This document shows positions 1 through 8,182 of a stretch of 64,000 nt of DNA, piece by piece (position 1 is the stretch's first letter; every line of letters starts with the position of its first letter). The position numbers and the translations under genes were made by a program. The DNA is taken from positions 40,752 to 104,751 of the forward strand of contig NZ_BOOR01000016.1 of assembly GCF_016863335.1 (NCBI RefSeq), in the 5' to 3' direction. The stretch comes from Planotetraspora thailandica. GTDB lineage: Bacteria > Actinomycetota > Actinomycetes > Streptosporangiales > Streptosporangiaceae. A model generated the notes under the pieces. It did no database searches and was not told the DNA's origin. It saw only the letters and a list, made by a program, of their open reading frames with translations.

Positions 1-267
1 GCCCCCGCCACCTCCGGCACGTGGATCCTCAGAAAGGGGTTCTCCTACTTCGACGGCTACCGAGCCGACGGCGCGCCGGACGCCGGCCTGTTGTTCCTCG
101 CGTTCCAGAACGACCCCCGGCACGGGTTCACCCGAATCCAGCAGCGCCTGGCGCTGGCGGACGAGCTCAGCCGGTTCATCGTGCACGAGTCCAGCGCGCT
201 GTTCGCCGTGCCGTCCGGAACAGACCCGCACGGCTACATCGGACAGAGCCTGTTCGCAGCCCTGTGA
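1..267 (+). CDS. DyP-type peroxidase, C-terminal part (5' end outside window)
   Basis: The reading frame is open from base 1 to a TGA at 265-267 and gives the last 88 residues. The segment reads WILRKGFSYFDGYRADG, then AGLLFLAFQNDPRHGF and ALFAVPSGT. These match the conserved C-terminal end of dye-decolorizing (EfeB-like) heme peroxidases, where the RRGxxY/F, LxFxAFQ and ALFAVP blocks are typical. The family oxidises substrates with H2O2, and several members are Tat-exported. The heme-ligand histidine and the signal region lie upstream of the window and cannot be checked. The DsbA-like gene follows 35 nt downstream on the same strand, so co-transcription is possible. Family confidence is high; the subtype cannot be decided. 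Confidence 0.85.
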   Translation, partial: APATSGTWILRKGFSYFDGYRADGAPDAGLLFLAFQNDPRHGFTRIQQRLALADELSRFIVHESSALFAVPSGTDPHGYIGQSLFAAL

Positions 268-302
268 CCCCTCACCAGCATGTTCTGAAGATCGGGAGCG
301 TT

Positions 303-1016
303 ATGAGCAAGTCGAGTCGTGAGCGACTGCGTCTGGAGCGGATCCGGCAGGCGCAGAAGGAGCGCCGCCGCCGGAGGCTGGTGCTCGGGTCCATCGGCGC
401 GGTCGTGGTGGCGGCCGCCGTGGCGGGCGTGCTCGTCCAGGCGATCCGGACGAAACCCACGTCGTACGCGGGCGCACTGGCGCCGGTCAGCGTGCAGGAG
501 GACGGCACGGTCGTCATGGCCCGGCCCGGGGTGACCAAGCCGGTGCTGGACGTCTACGAGGACTTCCAGTGCCCGATCTGCAAGGAGTTCGAGCACATCA
601 ACGCCGCCCAGATCAAGCAGTTCGCCGCCGAGGGCAAGATCAAGGTCGTCTACCACCCGATCGCCTTCGTCAACCCCCAGGGGTCGCTGCGGGCCGCCGC
701 CGCGGCGCAATGCGTGCCGAGCGGCTCCTGGATGGCCTACCACGACGAATTGTTCGCCAAGCAGCCGGACGAGCGGATCGCCCTGACGATCGACGATCTG
801 AAGGGCTTCGCCGCGAACGCCAAGATCACCGACCCGGCCGTTCTGTCCTGCATGGAGGCGCAGGGCAACGCCGCCCAGGTGCGGCAACGCACGCAGACGG
901 CCTTGAATTCGATCCCGGGCACGCCCACGCTGCTGCTCGACGGCAAGCAGCTCGGCAACGACCAGGCCCTCACCTCGACCGGCCTGAAAGACGCCCTAGC
1001 GGAGCCCGGCAGGTAA
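303..1016 (+). CDS. Membrane-anchored DsbA-like thiol-disulfide oxidoreductase
   Basis: 237 residues. The ATG at 303 is the natural start; the longer frame to base 21 runs through the peroxidase gene. A strongly basic N-terminus (residues 1-27, RRRRRL) precedes one membrane segment (about 28-47, LGSIGAVVVAAAVAGVLVQ), giving an N-in anchor with the domain outside. The extracytoplasmic domain carries DVYEDFQCPICKEFE, the thioredoxin-fold CxxC site (CPIC) of the DsbA_4 type, and later GTPTLLLDGK, the cis-proline loop (TPT). It probably oxidises or isomerises disulfides of secreted proteins. The peroxidase upstream may be a client or simply a neighbour. A hairpin directly follows the stop. Confidence 0.88.
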   Translation: MSKSSRERLRLERIRQAQKERRRRRLVLGSIGAVVVAAAVAGVLVQAIRTKPTSYAGALAPVSVQEDGTVVMARPGVTKPVLDVYEDFQCPICKEFEHINAAQIKQFAAEGKIKVVYHPIAFVNPQGSLRAAAAAQCVPSGSWMAYHDELFAKQPDERIALTIDDLKGFAANAKITDPAVLSCMEAQGNAAQVRQRTQTALNSIPGTPTLLLDGKQLGNDQALTSTGLKDALAEPGR

Positions 1017-1023
1017 CAGCGGA

Positions 1024-1066
1024 GATCACGGCGTCGTCGTGTCGCGCGATCGCCGACGCCGTGATC
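1024..1066 (+). terminator. Perfect 13-bp stem-loop after the DsbA-like gene
   Basis: Bases 1024-1036 (GATCACGGCGTCG) and 1054-1066 (CGACGCCGTGATC) are exact reverse complements separated by 17 nt. The element starts 8 nt after the stop of the DsbA-like gene. There is no T-run, as is usual for actinomycete terminators. It separates this gene from the SDR promoter element just downstream. Confidence 0.6.
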
Positions 1067-1090
1067 TGCTCCGCCACCCACCGGCGGCCC

Positions 1091-1140
1091 AACCTGTCCC
1101 TGCCGGTACCGGTGTCAGCGGGGACTTACTGTCCGTGACG
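1091..1140. promoter_or_regulatory. Putative MmyB-regulator operator in front of the SDR gene
   Basis: This 50-bp element is 41/50 identical, without gaps, to 45249-45298 in front of the MmyB-type regulator gene. The identical core is TACCGGTGTCAGCGGGGACT (1107-1126), preceded by CCTGTCCCTG (1093-1102). GTCCCTG and CAGCGGGGAC form an imperfect dyad. The element ends at GTGACG (1135-1140), just before the SDR start. MmyB-type regulators in actinomycetes commonly sit divergent to an SDR gene, so this is probably the operator through which such a regulator controls the SDR. Binding itself is inferred. Confidence 0.55.
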
Positions 1141-1161
1141 GCTCACCCCATCATCGACACC

Positions 1162-2082
1162 ATGACGCAAACCTTGCAGACACCTTTCGGAGCCACCTCG
1201 ACCTCCGAGGAGGTCCTTGCCGGCGTGAACCTGTCCGGCACCCGCGCCCTGGTGACCGGCGCCAATTCCGGTATCGGCATCGCCACCGCCCGCACCCTGG
1301 CCGGCGCCGGAGCCGCCGTCGTGCTGGCCGTACGCGACGTCGAGGCCGGCAAGACCGTCGCCGCCGAGATCACGCAGCTGACGGGCAACCAGGACGTCAC
1401 CGTCGGCCGTCTGGACCTGGCCGATCCGTCTTCTGTCCGCACGTTCACCGACGCCTGGGACGGCCCGCTGCACATGCTCGTCAACAACGCCGGGATCATG
1501 GCGCTGCCCGATCTCACCCGTACCCCGCGGGGCCGGGAGATGCAGTTCCAGGTCAACTTCCTCGGGCACTTCGCCCTGACCCTCGGCCTGCATGACGCGC
1601 TCGCCTCCGCCGGAGGGGCCCGCATCGTCTCGCTCAGCTCCAACGCCCACCTGTACTCCCCGGTGATCTTCGACGACCTCGACTACCGCTTCCGGCCGTA
1701 CAACCCCATCGGGGCCTACGCGGAGTCCAAGACCGCCGACGTGCTCCTCACCGTCGAAGCGACACGACGGTGGTCCGGCGACGGCATCCTGGCCAACGCC
1801 GTGCACCCGGGCGCCATCGAGTCCAACCTGCAAAAGCACACCGGCGGAATGCAGACGCCGCCCGACCGCCGCAAGAGCCCCACGCAGGGCGCGGCGACCT
1901 CGGTCCTGGTCGCCGCTTCACCGCTCCTGGACGGAATCGGAGGGCGCTACTTCGAGGACTGCAACGAGGCCCCCGTCGTGGACGAACGCCCGGCGCCGTT
2001 CGCTGGGGGTGTCGCGCGCTACGCCGTCGACCCCGAGGGCGCCCAACGGCTGTGGAACATCGCCACGGAGCTCGTTTCCTGA
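1162..2082 (+). CDS. Short-chain dehydrogenase/reductase (SDR)
   Basis: 306 residues from ATG 1162 (MTQTLQTPFGATSTSEEVL). An in-frame GTG at 1135 is an alternative with a GGGGA sequence upstream. The Rossmann motif TGANSGIG lies at about residues 32-39, NNAG near 110, catalytic SLSS near 158 and YAESK (the YxxxK pair) near 186. It is therefore an NAD(P)-dependent oxidoreductase of the classical/retinol-dehydrogenase-like SDR type; the substrate is unknown. This SDR subgroup is the usual divergent partner of MmyB-like regulators, yet no regulator lies upstream here. The matching regulator and operator are found near 44.3-45.3 kb. A stem-loop follows the stop. Confidence 0.88.
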   Translation: MTQTLQTPFGATSTSEEVLAGVNLSGTRALVTGANSGIGIATARTLAGAGAAVVLAVRDVEAGKTVAAEITQLTGNQDVTVGRLDLADPSSVRTFTDAWDGPLHMLVNNAGIMALPDLTRTPRGREMQFQVNFLGHFALTLGLHDALASAGGARIVSLSSNAHLYSPVIFDDLDYRFRPYNPIGAYAESKTADVLLTVEATRRWSGDGILANAVHPGAIESNLQKHTGGMQTPPDRRKSPTQGAATSVLVAASPLLDGIGGRYFEDCNEAPVVDERPAPFAGGVARYAVDPEGAQRLWNIATELVS

Positions 2083-2100
2083 TCCCGTCATATGTGTGAG

Positions 2101-2126
2101 GCCAGGTCGTGACGACCCGACCTGGC
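2101..2126 (+). terminator. Stem-loop terminator after the SDR gene
   Basis: GCCAGGTCG (2101-2109) and CGACCTGGC (2118-2126) form a perfect 9-bp stem with an 8-nt loop, 18 nt after the SDR stop codon. A short C-rich stretch follows and there is no T-run. Confidence 0.6.
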
Positions 2127-2245
2127 TCCCCCGCGCCTTGGCCGACCTCAGGCGCGGCACCTGCAGAATCGGTGTTGATAGCGTGGCTGTCGTCGACACT
2201 GACCTGCGCGTACGGGAGCTGCATAGCGAAGGACAAACGAAGATC

Positions 2246-3319
2246 ATGAGAGATACCGGCAAAGAACTCGATCAAGATCGCGTCTCGCAGTTCATGGAGC
2301 GCGTGGCGTCCGACAGTGCCGCCGCCCTCGCGGGGCTGTGCACGTCCCTCGGTGCTCGGCTCGGTCTGTACACGGCGATGGCCGAGGCCGGGCCGCTGAC
2401 CTCGGAACAGCTGGCCGAGCGCACCGGCCTCGTCGAACGGTATGTGCGAGAGTGGCTGGCCTCCCAGGTGGCCGGCCAATACGTGCACTACGACGCGGAG
2501 ACGAGGACCTACTCCCTTCCCGATGAGCACGCGGCCGTGCTGGCGGACGCAACGGCGCCCACGTACCTGATCGGTGCCTTCACCATGCTCAAGCCGCTGT
2601 ACGGCACGGAGGACGCCTTGGCGGACGCCTACCGTACGGGGGCGGGCGTCGGCTGGCAGGAGCACGAACCCGAACTATTCGAGGGGGTCGCCACGTTCTT
2701 CCGCCCCGGCTACTCGGCGATGTTGGTGCAGGAGTGGTTGCCTGCTCTGGACGGCGTCGCGGAGAAACTGGAGCGGGGCGCATCGGTCGCCGACGTCGGA
2801 TGCGGGTTCGGCTACTCCACCGTGCTCATGGCGCAGGCTTTCCCGACGTCTCGATTCCACGGCTTCGACTTCCACGCCCCGTCGATCCTCGCCGCGCGGA
2901 AGGCCGCCGAGGAGCACGGGGTGAGTGACCGCGTGACGTTCGACATAGGCGGCGCCCAAGACTTCTCCGGCGATGACTACGACCTGATCACCTATTTCGA
3001 CTGCCTGCACGACCTGGGGGATCCCGGTGCGGCCTTCCGCCGCGCCCGGGAGGCGCTGGCCGAAAACGGCACGTGCATGGTGGTCGAACCGAACGCATCG
3101 GCCGACCCTCTGGCACTGGTCAACCCGATCGGCCGATCCTTCGCGTCCACCTCCGCCACGCTCTGCCTGCCTGTGGCGATGGCGCAGGAAGGCCCGCAGG
3201 CGCTGGGCAATCACGCCGGGGAGGAGGCGATGAGGCGCATTGCCGACGAAGCGGGCCTCCACCGCTGGAGACTCGCCGCGGAAACCCTCACCAACCGCGT
3301 CTACGACGTCAGGCGATAG
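2246..3319 (+). CDS. Class I SAM-dependent methyltransferase with N-terminal winged helix
   Basis: 357 residues from ATG 2246, with AAGGAC about 13 nt upstream. The longer open frame runs back through the SDR terminator and is rejected. Residues about 15-100 resemble the winged-helix/dimerisation domain of O-methyltransferase-like proteins (LTSEQLAERTGL, YVREWLASQVAGQYV). The SAM site VADVGCGFGYSTVLMAQAF is at about 181-199, followed by GFDFHAPS and a DCLHDLGDPGAA block. The layout resembles mycobacterial Rv2258c-type predicted methyltransferases; the substrate is unknown. TAGCGT at 2179-2184 could be a -10 box for a separate promoter. The gene converges on the acyl-CoA-ligase fusion gene. 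Confidence 0.83.
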   Translation: MRDTGKELDQDRVSQFMERVASDSAAALAGLCTSLGARLGLYTAMAEAGPLTSEQLAERTGLVERYVREWLASQVAGQYVHYDAETRTYSLPDEHAAVLADATAPTYLIGAFTMLKPLYGTEDALADAYRTGAGVGWQEHEPELFEGVATFFRPGYSAMLVQEWLPALDGVAEKLERGASVADVGCGFGYSTVLMAQAFPTSRFHGFDFHAPSILAARKAAEEHGVSDRVTFDIGGAQDFSGDDYDLITYFDCLHDLGDPGAAFRRAREALAENGTCMVVEPNASADPLALVNPIGRSFASTSATLCLPVAMAQEGPQALGNHAGEEAMRRIADEAGLHRWRLAAETLTNRVYDVRR

Positions 3320-3393
3320 CACCGCCACGCATCGGCCGTACAAGCCGAGCAGATCCGGAACGCCGTCGCGAAACTCGGCCGCCGAAAGCATGG

Positions 3394-6051
3394 TCAGCGC
3401 AGCCGCCGGCGGTACGGAGACGGACGCTCCGCCGCAGGGGCGAGACGCATGCGGACATCCACGGCGACGGCGCCGCCCGGTGTGACGATCACGGGGTTGA
3501 GGTCGAGTTCGGCGATCTCGGGAATCTCGTCCATGAGACGGCCGATCGCGACGACATGGGCGGCCAGCGCCTCCGCGTCGACCTCAGGGTTCCCCCGGTA
3601 TCCGTGCAGCAAGGGCGCGCAGTGGAGCTCGGCGATCATCCGCCCGGCCTCGGCGCGGCTGATCGGGGGCACCCGGAAAGAACGGTCGACCAGCAGTTCG
3701 GCGGCCACTCCCCCCATGCCGACCATGATCAGTGCGCCGAACGTCTCGTGCGCGACTCCGCCGACGATCATCTCGACTCCGCCGGGCGCCATGCGCTGGA
3801 CGAGCGCCCCCGTCATGGCGGGCCCGACACGCTCCGCCATCTCGCGGTAGGCCTGCCGTACCTCGTCCACGCTGCGCAGATCCACCCGCACCCCGCCTAC
3901 GTCGCTCTTGTGCACAAGGCCGGGACCGGTCGCCTTGAGCACCACCGGCAGCCCCAGCCACGCGACCGCCTCGCAGGCGGAATCCGGCCCGTCGACCGAG
4001 ATCGCCTCGGCCACCCGGATCCCGTAGCAGTCGAGCAGGCGTGCGGCGGTGGCGTAGTCCAGCCAGCGGCCTTGCGGGTGCTCCGCGAGATCGGTCTCGA
4101 CGATCTCGCGGGCCGCCGCCGTATGCGCCGGGGGCGTCTCCACGGGAGGGTCGAGCGGCCGCGAGCGCCATGCGGCGTAGTCCGCGGCACGGCCGAGCGC
4201 GTGCACCGCCTGCTCGGGGAAGGCGTAGGCCGGCACGTTCGCCCCGATCAGCCCGTCCTGCCCGAGCACGCACGCGAGCACGGTCTTGCCCGCACCTTCG
4301 GCCGCGGCCGCGATGGCCTCCCTCGTCCTCGCCAGGCCCGAGCCGAACGGCGGTGTGTAGACCGCCAGCACGGCGTCGACGCCGGGATCGGCCAGCAGGA
4401 TCCGCATGGCGTCCGCGAGTTCGGTGGCCTCGCCGTCCGCGGTGAGGTCCACGGGATTGCCGACGGCCGCGGCCGGCCGGAGCCGGGCCCGCAACGCCTC
4501 CCTGGACGCCTCCGACAGTTCGGGAACGACGAGGCCCCGCCGTTCGCACGCGTCAGCCGTCATGGCCTGCGGCCCGCCGGAGTTTCCCACGATCGCGACC
4601 CTGCGGCCGGCCGGAAGAGGCTGCGAAGCGAGCAGCCGCGCGGTGTCGAGCATGTCCTGAACGCTGTCTTCGCGGATCGCGCCCGAAGCATGCAGTAAGG
4701 CGTCCACCGCCGCGTCCGGCGTCGCCGCCGCCGCGGTGTGCGACCGTACGGCACGGCCACCGGCCGTCCCCCTGCCGCTCTTGACGACGACGATCGGCTT
4801 CTTGGCGCTCACGCGCCGGGCGATGCGGCCGAACCGGCGCGGATTGCCGAACGACTCCAGGTAGAGCGCGATGACTTCGGTGGCCGGATCGTCCTCCCAG
4901 TATTCGAGCAGGTCGTTGCCGCTGACGTCGGCCTTGTTGCCGACGGAGGCGAACGAGGAGATGCCGACGCTCATCTGGGCGGCGCGGTCGATCATCCCGA
5001 CGGCGACGGCGCCGGACTGCGACATCAGCGCGAGCCTTCCCGCGGGCGGCTGACGGGGAAGGAAGCCGGCGTTGAGCTTCGCGGTCGTGCTCACCACGCC
5101 CAGGCAGTTCGGCCCGACCAGGCGCATCCCCGCCTCGCGGCAGATCCTCAGCAGTTCGGCCTCCCGGTCGGCGTGCCCCGCCTCGGCGAAGCCTGCGCTG
5201 ACCACGACCAGGCTGCGCACGCCGTGCCGTGCGCAGTCGCGGGCGACGTCCTGCACCGCGGCGGCCGGGACGGCGACGACGGCGAGTTCCGCCTGCCCGG
5301 GAGCGGCGCTCAGGTCGGGATAGGCCTCCAGTCCCTCCAGGTCGGCCGCCCGGGGGTTGATCGGGTAGATCGGGCCGTCGAAGCCGCCCGCGATCAGGTT
5401 GTGCAGCACGCGGTGGCCGACGTTCGCCGGGTCGCGGCCCGCTCCTATCACCGCGACGGAGCGGGGCGCGAACAGACCGGTCAGCGAGTTGCGGTCCGCC
5501 TCGTGCGCCCGGGCGTCGATCGCCGTCAGCAACGCGGCGGTGGTCTCGGTGGAGATCCGGAACTCCTCCCATCCGTCGATGTGCCGCCGCCTCGTCTCCA
5601 GGCCCGCGTCCTCCAGCATCCGGATCACGCGGGTGTTCTCGGCGAGGACGTCGGCCACGAGTTCCTTGACGCCGTTGTCCGCCGCGTTCAGCGCCAGATG
5701 CTCCAGCAAGATGGTGCCTAGCCCGTGTCCGTGCGTCGCGTCGTCCAGCAGCACGCCCAGGTCGGCCTCGGCCGACGCGGCGTCGCCGACCCATTCCGCC
5801 ACGCCGACCACCCGGCCCGACATGATCGCGACCAGCGCCTGGCCCCGATATCCGGATCCGGTCATCCGGTCCACGTAGGCGTGGGCCGTGGCGGTGCCTC
5901 CCGCGGCGAACCTCAGGTAGACGGACTGTCCAGAAGCCCGGTCGACGAGGTCGTGAAGCGCGTCGCGATCATGGGGTTGCAGGGCGCGGACATGCGCGAC
6001 GCCGCCGTCCCGGAGCAGGACGTCGCATTCCTCGGGCAGAGATCGTCTCAT
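3394..6051 (-). CDS. GNAT acetyltransferase / acetate-CoA ligase (NDP-forming)-like fusion
   Basis: 885 residues from ATG 6051, with GGAG about 12 nt upstream. Domains in order: GNAT (about 15-165, with GHGLGTILLEHL as acetyl-CoA loop); CoA-binding Rossmann domain (about 190-320, SVAVIGAGRDPANVG); succinyl-CoA-ligase-like domains (to about 640); C-terminal ATP-grasp (about 665-885, LVHKSDVGGVRVDL). SHTAAA near residue 445 keeps the histidine equivalent to the phosphorylated one of ADP-forming acyl-CoA synthetases. Proteins of this composition in actinomycetes are protein-lysine acetyltransferases or acyl-CoA sensors; bacterial Pat enzymes acetylate acetyl-CoA synthetase. This one may still have ligase chemistry. 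A double GGGAC/GTCCC palindrome lies upstream, linking it to the stress block. Confidence 0.87.
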   Translation of the reverse strand: MRRSLPEECDVLLRDGGVAHVRALQPHDRDALHDLVDRASGQSVYLRFAAGGTATAHAYVDRMTGSGYRGQALVAIMSGRVVGVAEWVGDAASAEADLGVLLDDATHGHGLGTILLEHLALNAADNGVKELVADVLAENTRVIRMLEDAGLETRRRHIDGWEEFRISTETTAALLTAIDARAHEADRNSLTGLFAPRSVAVIGAGRDPANVGHRVLHNLIAGGFDGPIYPINPRAADLEGLEAYPDLSAAPGQAELAVVAVPAAAVQDVARDCARHGVRSLVVVSAGFAEAGHADREAELLRICREAGMRLVGPNCLGVVSTTAKLNAGFLPRQPPAGRLALMSQSGAVAVGMIDRAAQMSVGISSFASVGNKADVSGNDLLEYWEDDPATEVIALYLESFGNPRRFGRIARRVSAKKPIVVVKSGRGTAGGRAVRSHTAAAATPDAAVDALLHASGAIREDSVQDMLDTARLLASQPLPAGRRVAIVGNSGGPQAMTADACERRGLVVPELSEASREALRARLRPAAAVGNPVDLTADGEATELADAMRILLADPGVDAVLAVYTPPFGSGLARTREAIAAAAEGAGKTVLACVLGQDGLIGANVPAYAFPEQAVHALGRAADYAAWRSRPLDPPVETPPAHTAAAREIVETDLAEHPQGRWLDYATAARLLDCYGIRVAEAISVDGPDSACEAVAWLGLPVVLKATGPGLVHKSDVGGVRVDLRSVDEVRQAYREMAERVGPAMTGALVQRMAPGGVEMIVGGVAHETFGALIMVGMGGVAAELLVDRSFRVPPISRAEAGRMIAELHCAPLLHGYRGNPEVDAEALAAHVVAIGRLMDEIPEIAELDLNPVIVTPGGAVAVDVRMRLAPAAERPSPYRRRLR

Positions 6052-6082
6052 GTGTCCAGGCTCCGCCCCCGGCCCCGGGCGG

Positions 6083-6128
6083 CCACAGGGCCGAAGTCCC
6101 CCTCGGCGAGGGACCCTCGGCCCTGTGG
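6083..6128. promoter_or_regulatory. Double DosR-like box in a perfect 12-bp inverted repeat
   Basis: CCACAGGGCCGA (6083-6094) and TCGGCCCTGTGG (6117-6128) are exact inverted repeats, and GTCCC (6096-6100) with GGGAC (6110-6114) are nested inside. Each half therefore reads like a GGGACnnTCGGCCC box, one per strand. It lies between the ferritin-like stop and the start of the acyl-CoA-ligase fusion gene, both on the minus strand. It may act as operator/promoter for the latter, as terminator for the former, or both. DosR assignment rests on similarity to the GGGAC...GTCCC consensus only. Confidence 0.5.
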
Positions 6129-6155
6129 AGATCCTCTGTTCTTCCTGAGCGGCGA

Positions 6156-7130
6156 TCAGGACGCCGCGGCTCCCGTGTCGATTGCCGACAGAGCCTCGTT
6201 GAAGGCCTGCGCGTGGGCCAGCTTGTCACGTGCCGCGGCCGTGAAGAGCTCCGACGACGCCGTGTCTCCCGCCGCCGCGGCCTGCTGCGCGTACATCGGG
6301 TACGTCTCGCCGCCCGCGGTGGACTCCTCGGCGATCGCGGTGCGCAGGTTCGTCCCGGTGTCGCGGACGAGACCGGTGAGGTTCGCCTGCTCGGCGAAAT
6401 GCTCGGCCCGCTCGACCTCAGCGGTGCGGTCGTACAGCGTGGCGAGCCTCGGCTCGCCGGTCGCCCGAGCGCGCTCGGCGTACATGACGTACTTGGCATG
6501 CGCGAGCGCCTCGCCCCGCATCGCGGTCCGCAGGTTCCGCATCGTTCGCGGCGACGACACCTGGGGCATCCCGGCTCGGATGCTCGCCGGCTTGACCGTC
6601 ACATCCGTGGGGACGGCGGTCTCGGAGGATCGGCCCGCGATCGCCTCGGCCGCCCGCGCGAACCTGACGCGGTGCGACGCCTCGTCGCCGCTGATCTCGT
6701 TGAACAGCGCCGCCGCCTTGGGCTCGGCGTCCTCCTTCGCCTGGGCGGCGAACCTCTTGTACATGGTCCTCTCCTCGTAGGACTCGCCCCCGGTGCTCTC
6801 GCGCAGGTTGGCGGCGTTGTCGCCGACCATGCCGAGCTGCTTCGCCTGCGGGGCGACGAGCCCGCGCAGCTCGCTGGCGGCGGTGCGCTCGAACAGCTCC
6901 CGCACCTGCGGCAGGCTCTCCCTCTCGGCCTGCGCCGCGTAGGCGCGGTAGACGGCGTGGGCCATCGCCTCGCCCTCCATGGCGTTTTTCATGTTGGACC
7001 GCGTGGACGGGTCCATGTCGTCGGCGCCGGCCACCGACGCCGTGGCGGCCCCGGCCGGAACTGCGACGAACGCGGCCGTGCCCAGAGCGACCAGGCCGGC
7101 CTTCCACCAGATGAGACCTCGGGTTTCCAT
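6156..7130 (-). CDS. Secreted ferritin/rubrerythrin-like protein with duplicated four-helix domain
   Basis: 324 residues from ATG 7130, with a G-run (GGGGGG) close upstream. A signal peptide is evident (LVALGTAAFVAVPAGAATASVAGA, about residues 13-36). Two helical repeats follow. Repeat 1 has EGEAMAHAVYRAYAAQA and GDEASHRVRFA. Repeat 2 has RGEALAHAKYVMYAERA, then AEVERAEHFAEQA and a further IAEESTAGGETYPMYA helix pair. The ExxH spacing (ASH, AEH) matches the di-iron four-helix rubrerythrin fold, but no rubredoxin-type CxxC is present. It may scavenge peroxide or store metal outside the membrane. The gene lies among universal-stress and CBS-domain genes with shared putative boxes. Confidence 0.75.
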   Translation of the reverse strand: METRGLIWWKAGLVALGTAAFVAVPAGAATASVAGADDMDPSTRSNMKNAMEGEAMAHAVYRAYAAQAERESLPQVRELFERTAASELRGLVAPQAKQLGMVGDNAANLRESTGGESYEERTMYKRFAAQAKEDAEPKAAALFNEISGDEASHRVRFARAAEAIAGRSSETAVPTDVTVKPASIRAGMPQVSSPRTMRNLRTAMRGEALAHAKYVMYAERARATGEPRLATLYDRTAEVERAEHFAEQANLTGLVRDTGTNLRTAIAEESTAGGETYPMYAQQAAAAGDTASSELFTAAARDKLAHAQAFNEALSAIDTGAAAS

Positions 7131-7361
7131 GCGACCCCCCGGGAATCGGCGTGCTCCGGGGGTCCGCCACGAGATGGACCGGGCGGCGCCGCCGGAGCGC
7201 GACTGCCGGCCCCCTCTTGGCGCGGAGACCGGACATGTACTCGCGGTGGTACCCGACGAACAGCGCCAAACCTCCCATCAGCCCCATCTGTGCGTGGGCG
7301 GAGGCAAAGTGACGACACCGAGCCGTAAAACGGGTCCGCGTCCAGACCCTGCGGCCCATGA

Positions 7362-7381
7362 GGTCAAGGCCTTAGGTCCCT
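7362..7381 (-). promoter_or_regulatory. DosR-like box upstream of the ferritin-like gene
   Basis: Read on the minus strand the site is AGGGACCTAAGGCCTTGACC, close to the GGGAC...WW...GTCCC type of box. It is in the 290-bp gap 7131-7420, about 230 bp before the ferritin-like start and 40 bp after the CBS-BON stop. The rest of the gap shows no convincing gene; a short minus-strand frame beginning MGLMGGLALFV is not supported by a ribosome binding site. Confidence 0.4.
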
Positions 7382-7420
7382 GGCCGGTGGGGCCACGACG
7401 TGCATCCCTCCGGCTTCCGG

Positions 7421-8083
7421 TCAGAGGAGGGGCGGCGGCACAAGGAGGTCGTCGAAAAGGAAGGCCAGGTCGGCCCTGATGTCGACGACGCCGTCGACGC
7501 CGCGTACGGCCTCCAGCAGGGGTGCCAACTGCGAGTGCCGGGGAAGCCACCCCTTGAGGCTGACGACGCCCGACTCGACGGCGACCCGCAGCTCCGCCGG
7601 GTCGACGTCCAGCCGCCTCGCGATGGCCTCGATCTCACCGCCGATGTCCTCCGCCGGCCGGTTGAAGACCTTCAGCAGGTCGCGTTGATGGACGGTCCCG
7701 GTGATGCGGCCCGTCGCCGGGTCGACCACGGGCAGCTGCTTGATCCTGTTGTGGTGCATCAGGCGTGCTGCCTCGCCCACGGTGGTCTCGCCGGTCACGG
7801 TGATCGCGGGGCTGCTCATGAAGTCGTGCGCCGTCAGGCCCGCGGCCTTGCGGTGCTCCGCCCACCTCTTCGGCCCCTGAATGACCCACGGGCCGGGCCG
7901 GGACGTCTCCTTGAGAAGCAGATCGTCCTCCGACACCACCCCGACCGGGCGGCGGTCGGCGTCGATCACCGTGACGGCGCCCACCTTGTACCGCTGCATG
8001 ATGCCGACCAGGTCGGAGAACGACGCGTCCATACGGGCGGCGATGGCCACTTTGCCCATCACGTCCTTCACTTTGACCGCCAT
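7421..8083 (-). CDS. CBS-domain pair with C-terminal BON domain
   Basis: 220 residues from ATG 8083, with GGGGAGG about 8 nt upstream; the longer frame runs into the divergent gene. CBS 1 starts VKDVMGKVAIAARMDASFSD and ends VGVVSEDDLLLKE. CBS 2 (about 90-150) includes MSSPAITVTGETTVGEAARLM and ITGTVHQRDLLKVF. The BON part (about 150-215) has DVDPAELRVAVESGVVSLKGWL. CBS pairs bind adenine nucleotides; BON domains are thought to bind membranes or ligands. Such CBS-BON proteins are common in actinomycete dormancy/hypoxia regulons. It is divergent to a paralogue across 238 bp that contains a GGGGACTTTCGGCC box. Confidence 0.85.
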   Translation of the reverse strand: MAVKVKDVMGKVAIAARMDASFSDLVGIMQRYKVGAVTVIDADRRPVGVVSEDDLLLKETSRPGPWVIQGPKRWAEHRKAAGLTAHDFMSSPAITVTGETTVGEAARLMHHNRIKQLPVVDPATGRITGTVHQRDLLKVFNRPAEDIGGEIEAIARRLDVDPAELRVAVESGVVSLKGWLPRHSQLAPLLEAVRGVDGVVDIRADLAFLFDDLLVPPPLL

Positions 8084-8155
8084 GACACGCCTCCCCGGTC
8101 GACTTCGCCTCAGTGAGAGCCTCGCGCTGCCGGCCGCCGACAGGTCAGCGGTGAA

Positions 8156-8182
8156 GGTCCCGCGTGCCGGGGACTTTCGGCC
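8156..8182. promoter_or_regulatory. DosR-like box between the two divergent CBS-BON genes
   Basis: GGTCCC (8156-8161) and GGGGACTTTCGGCC (8169-8182) lie back to back in the 238-bp divergent region. The second is the best match in the window to the actinomycete DosR/DevR half-site pattern GGGACTTTCGGCCC. Its central position would allow control of both genes. A further GGTCCTCCGGCCC stretch near 8246 is weaker. Confidence 0.5.
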
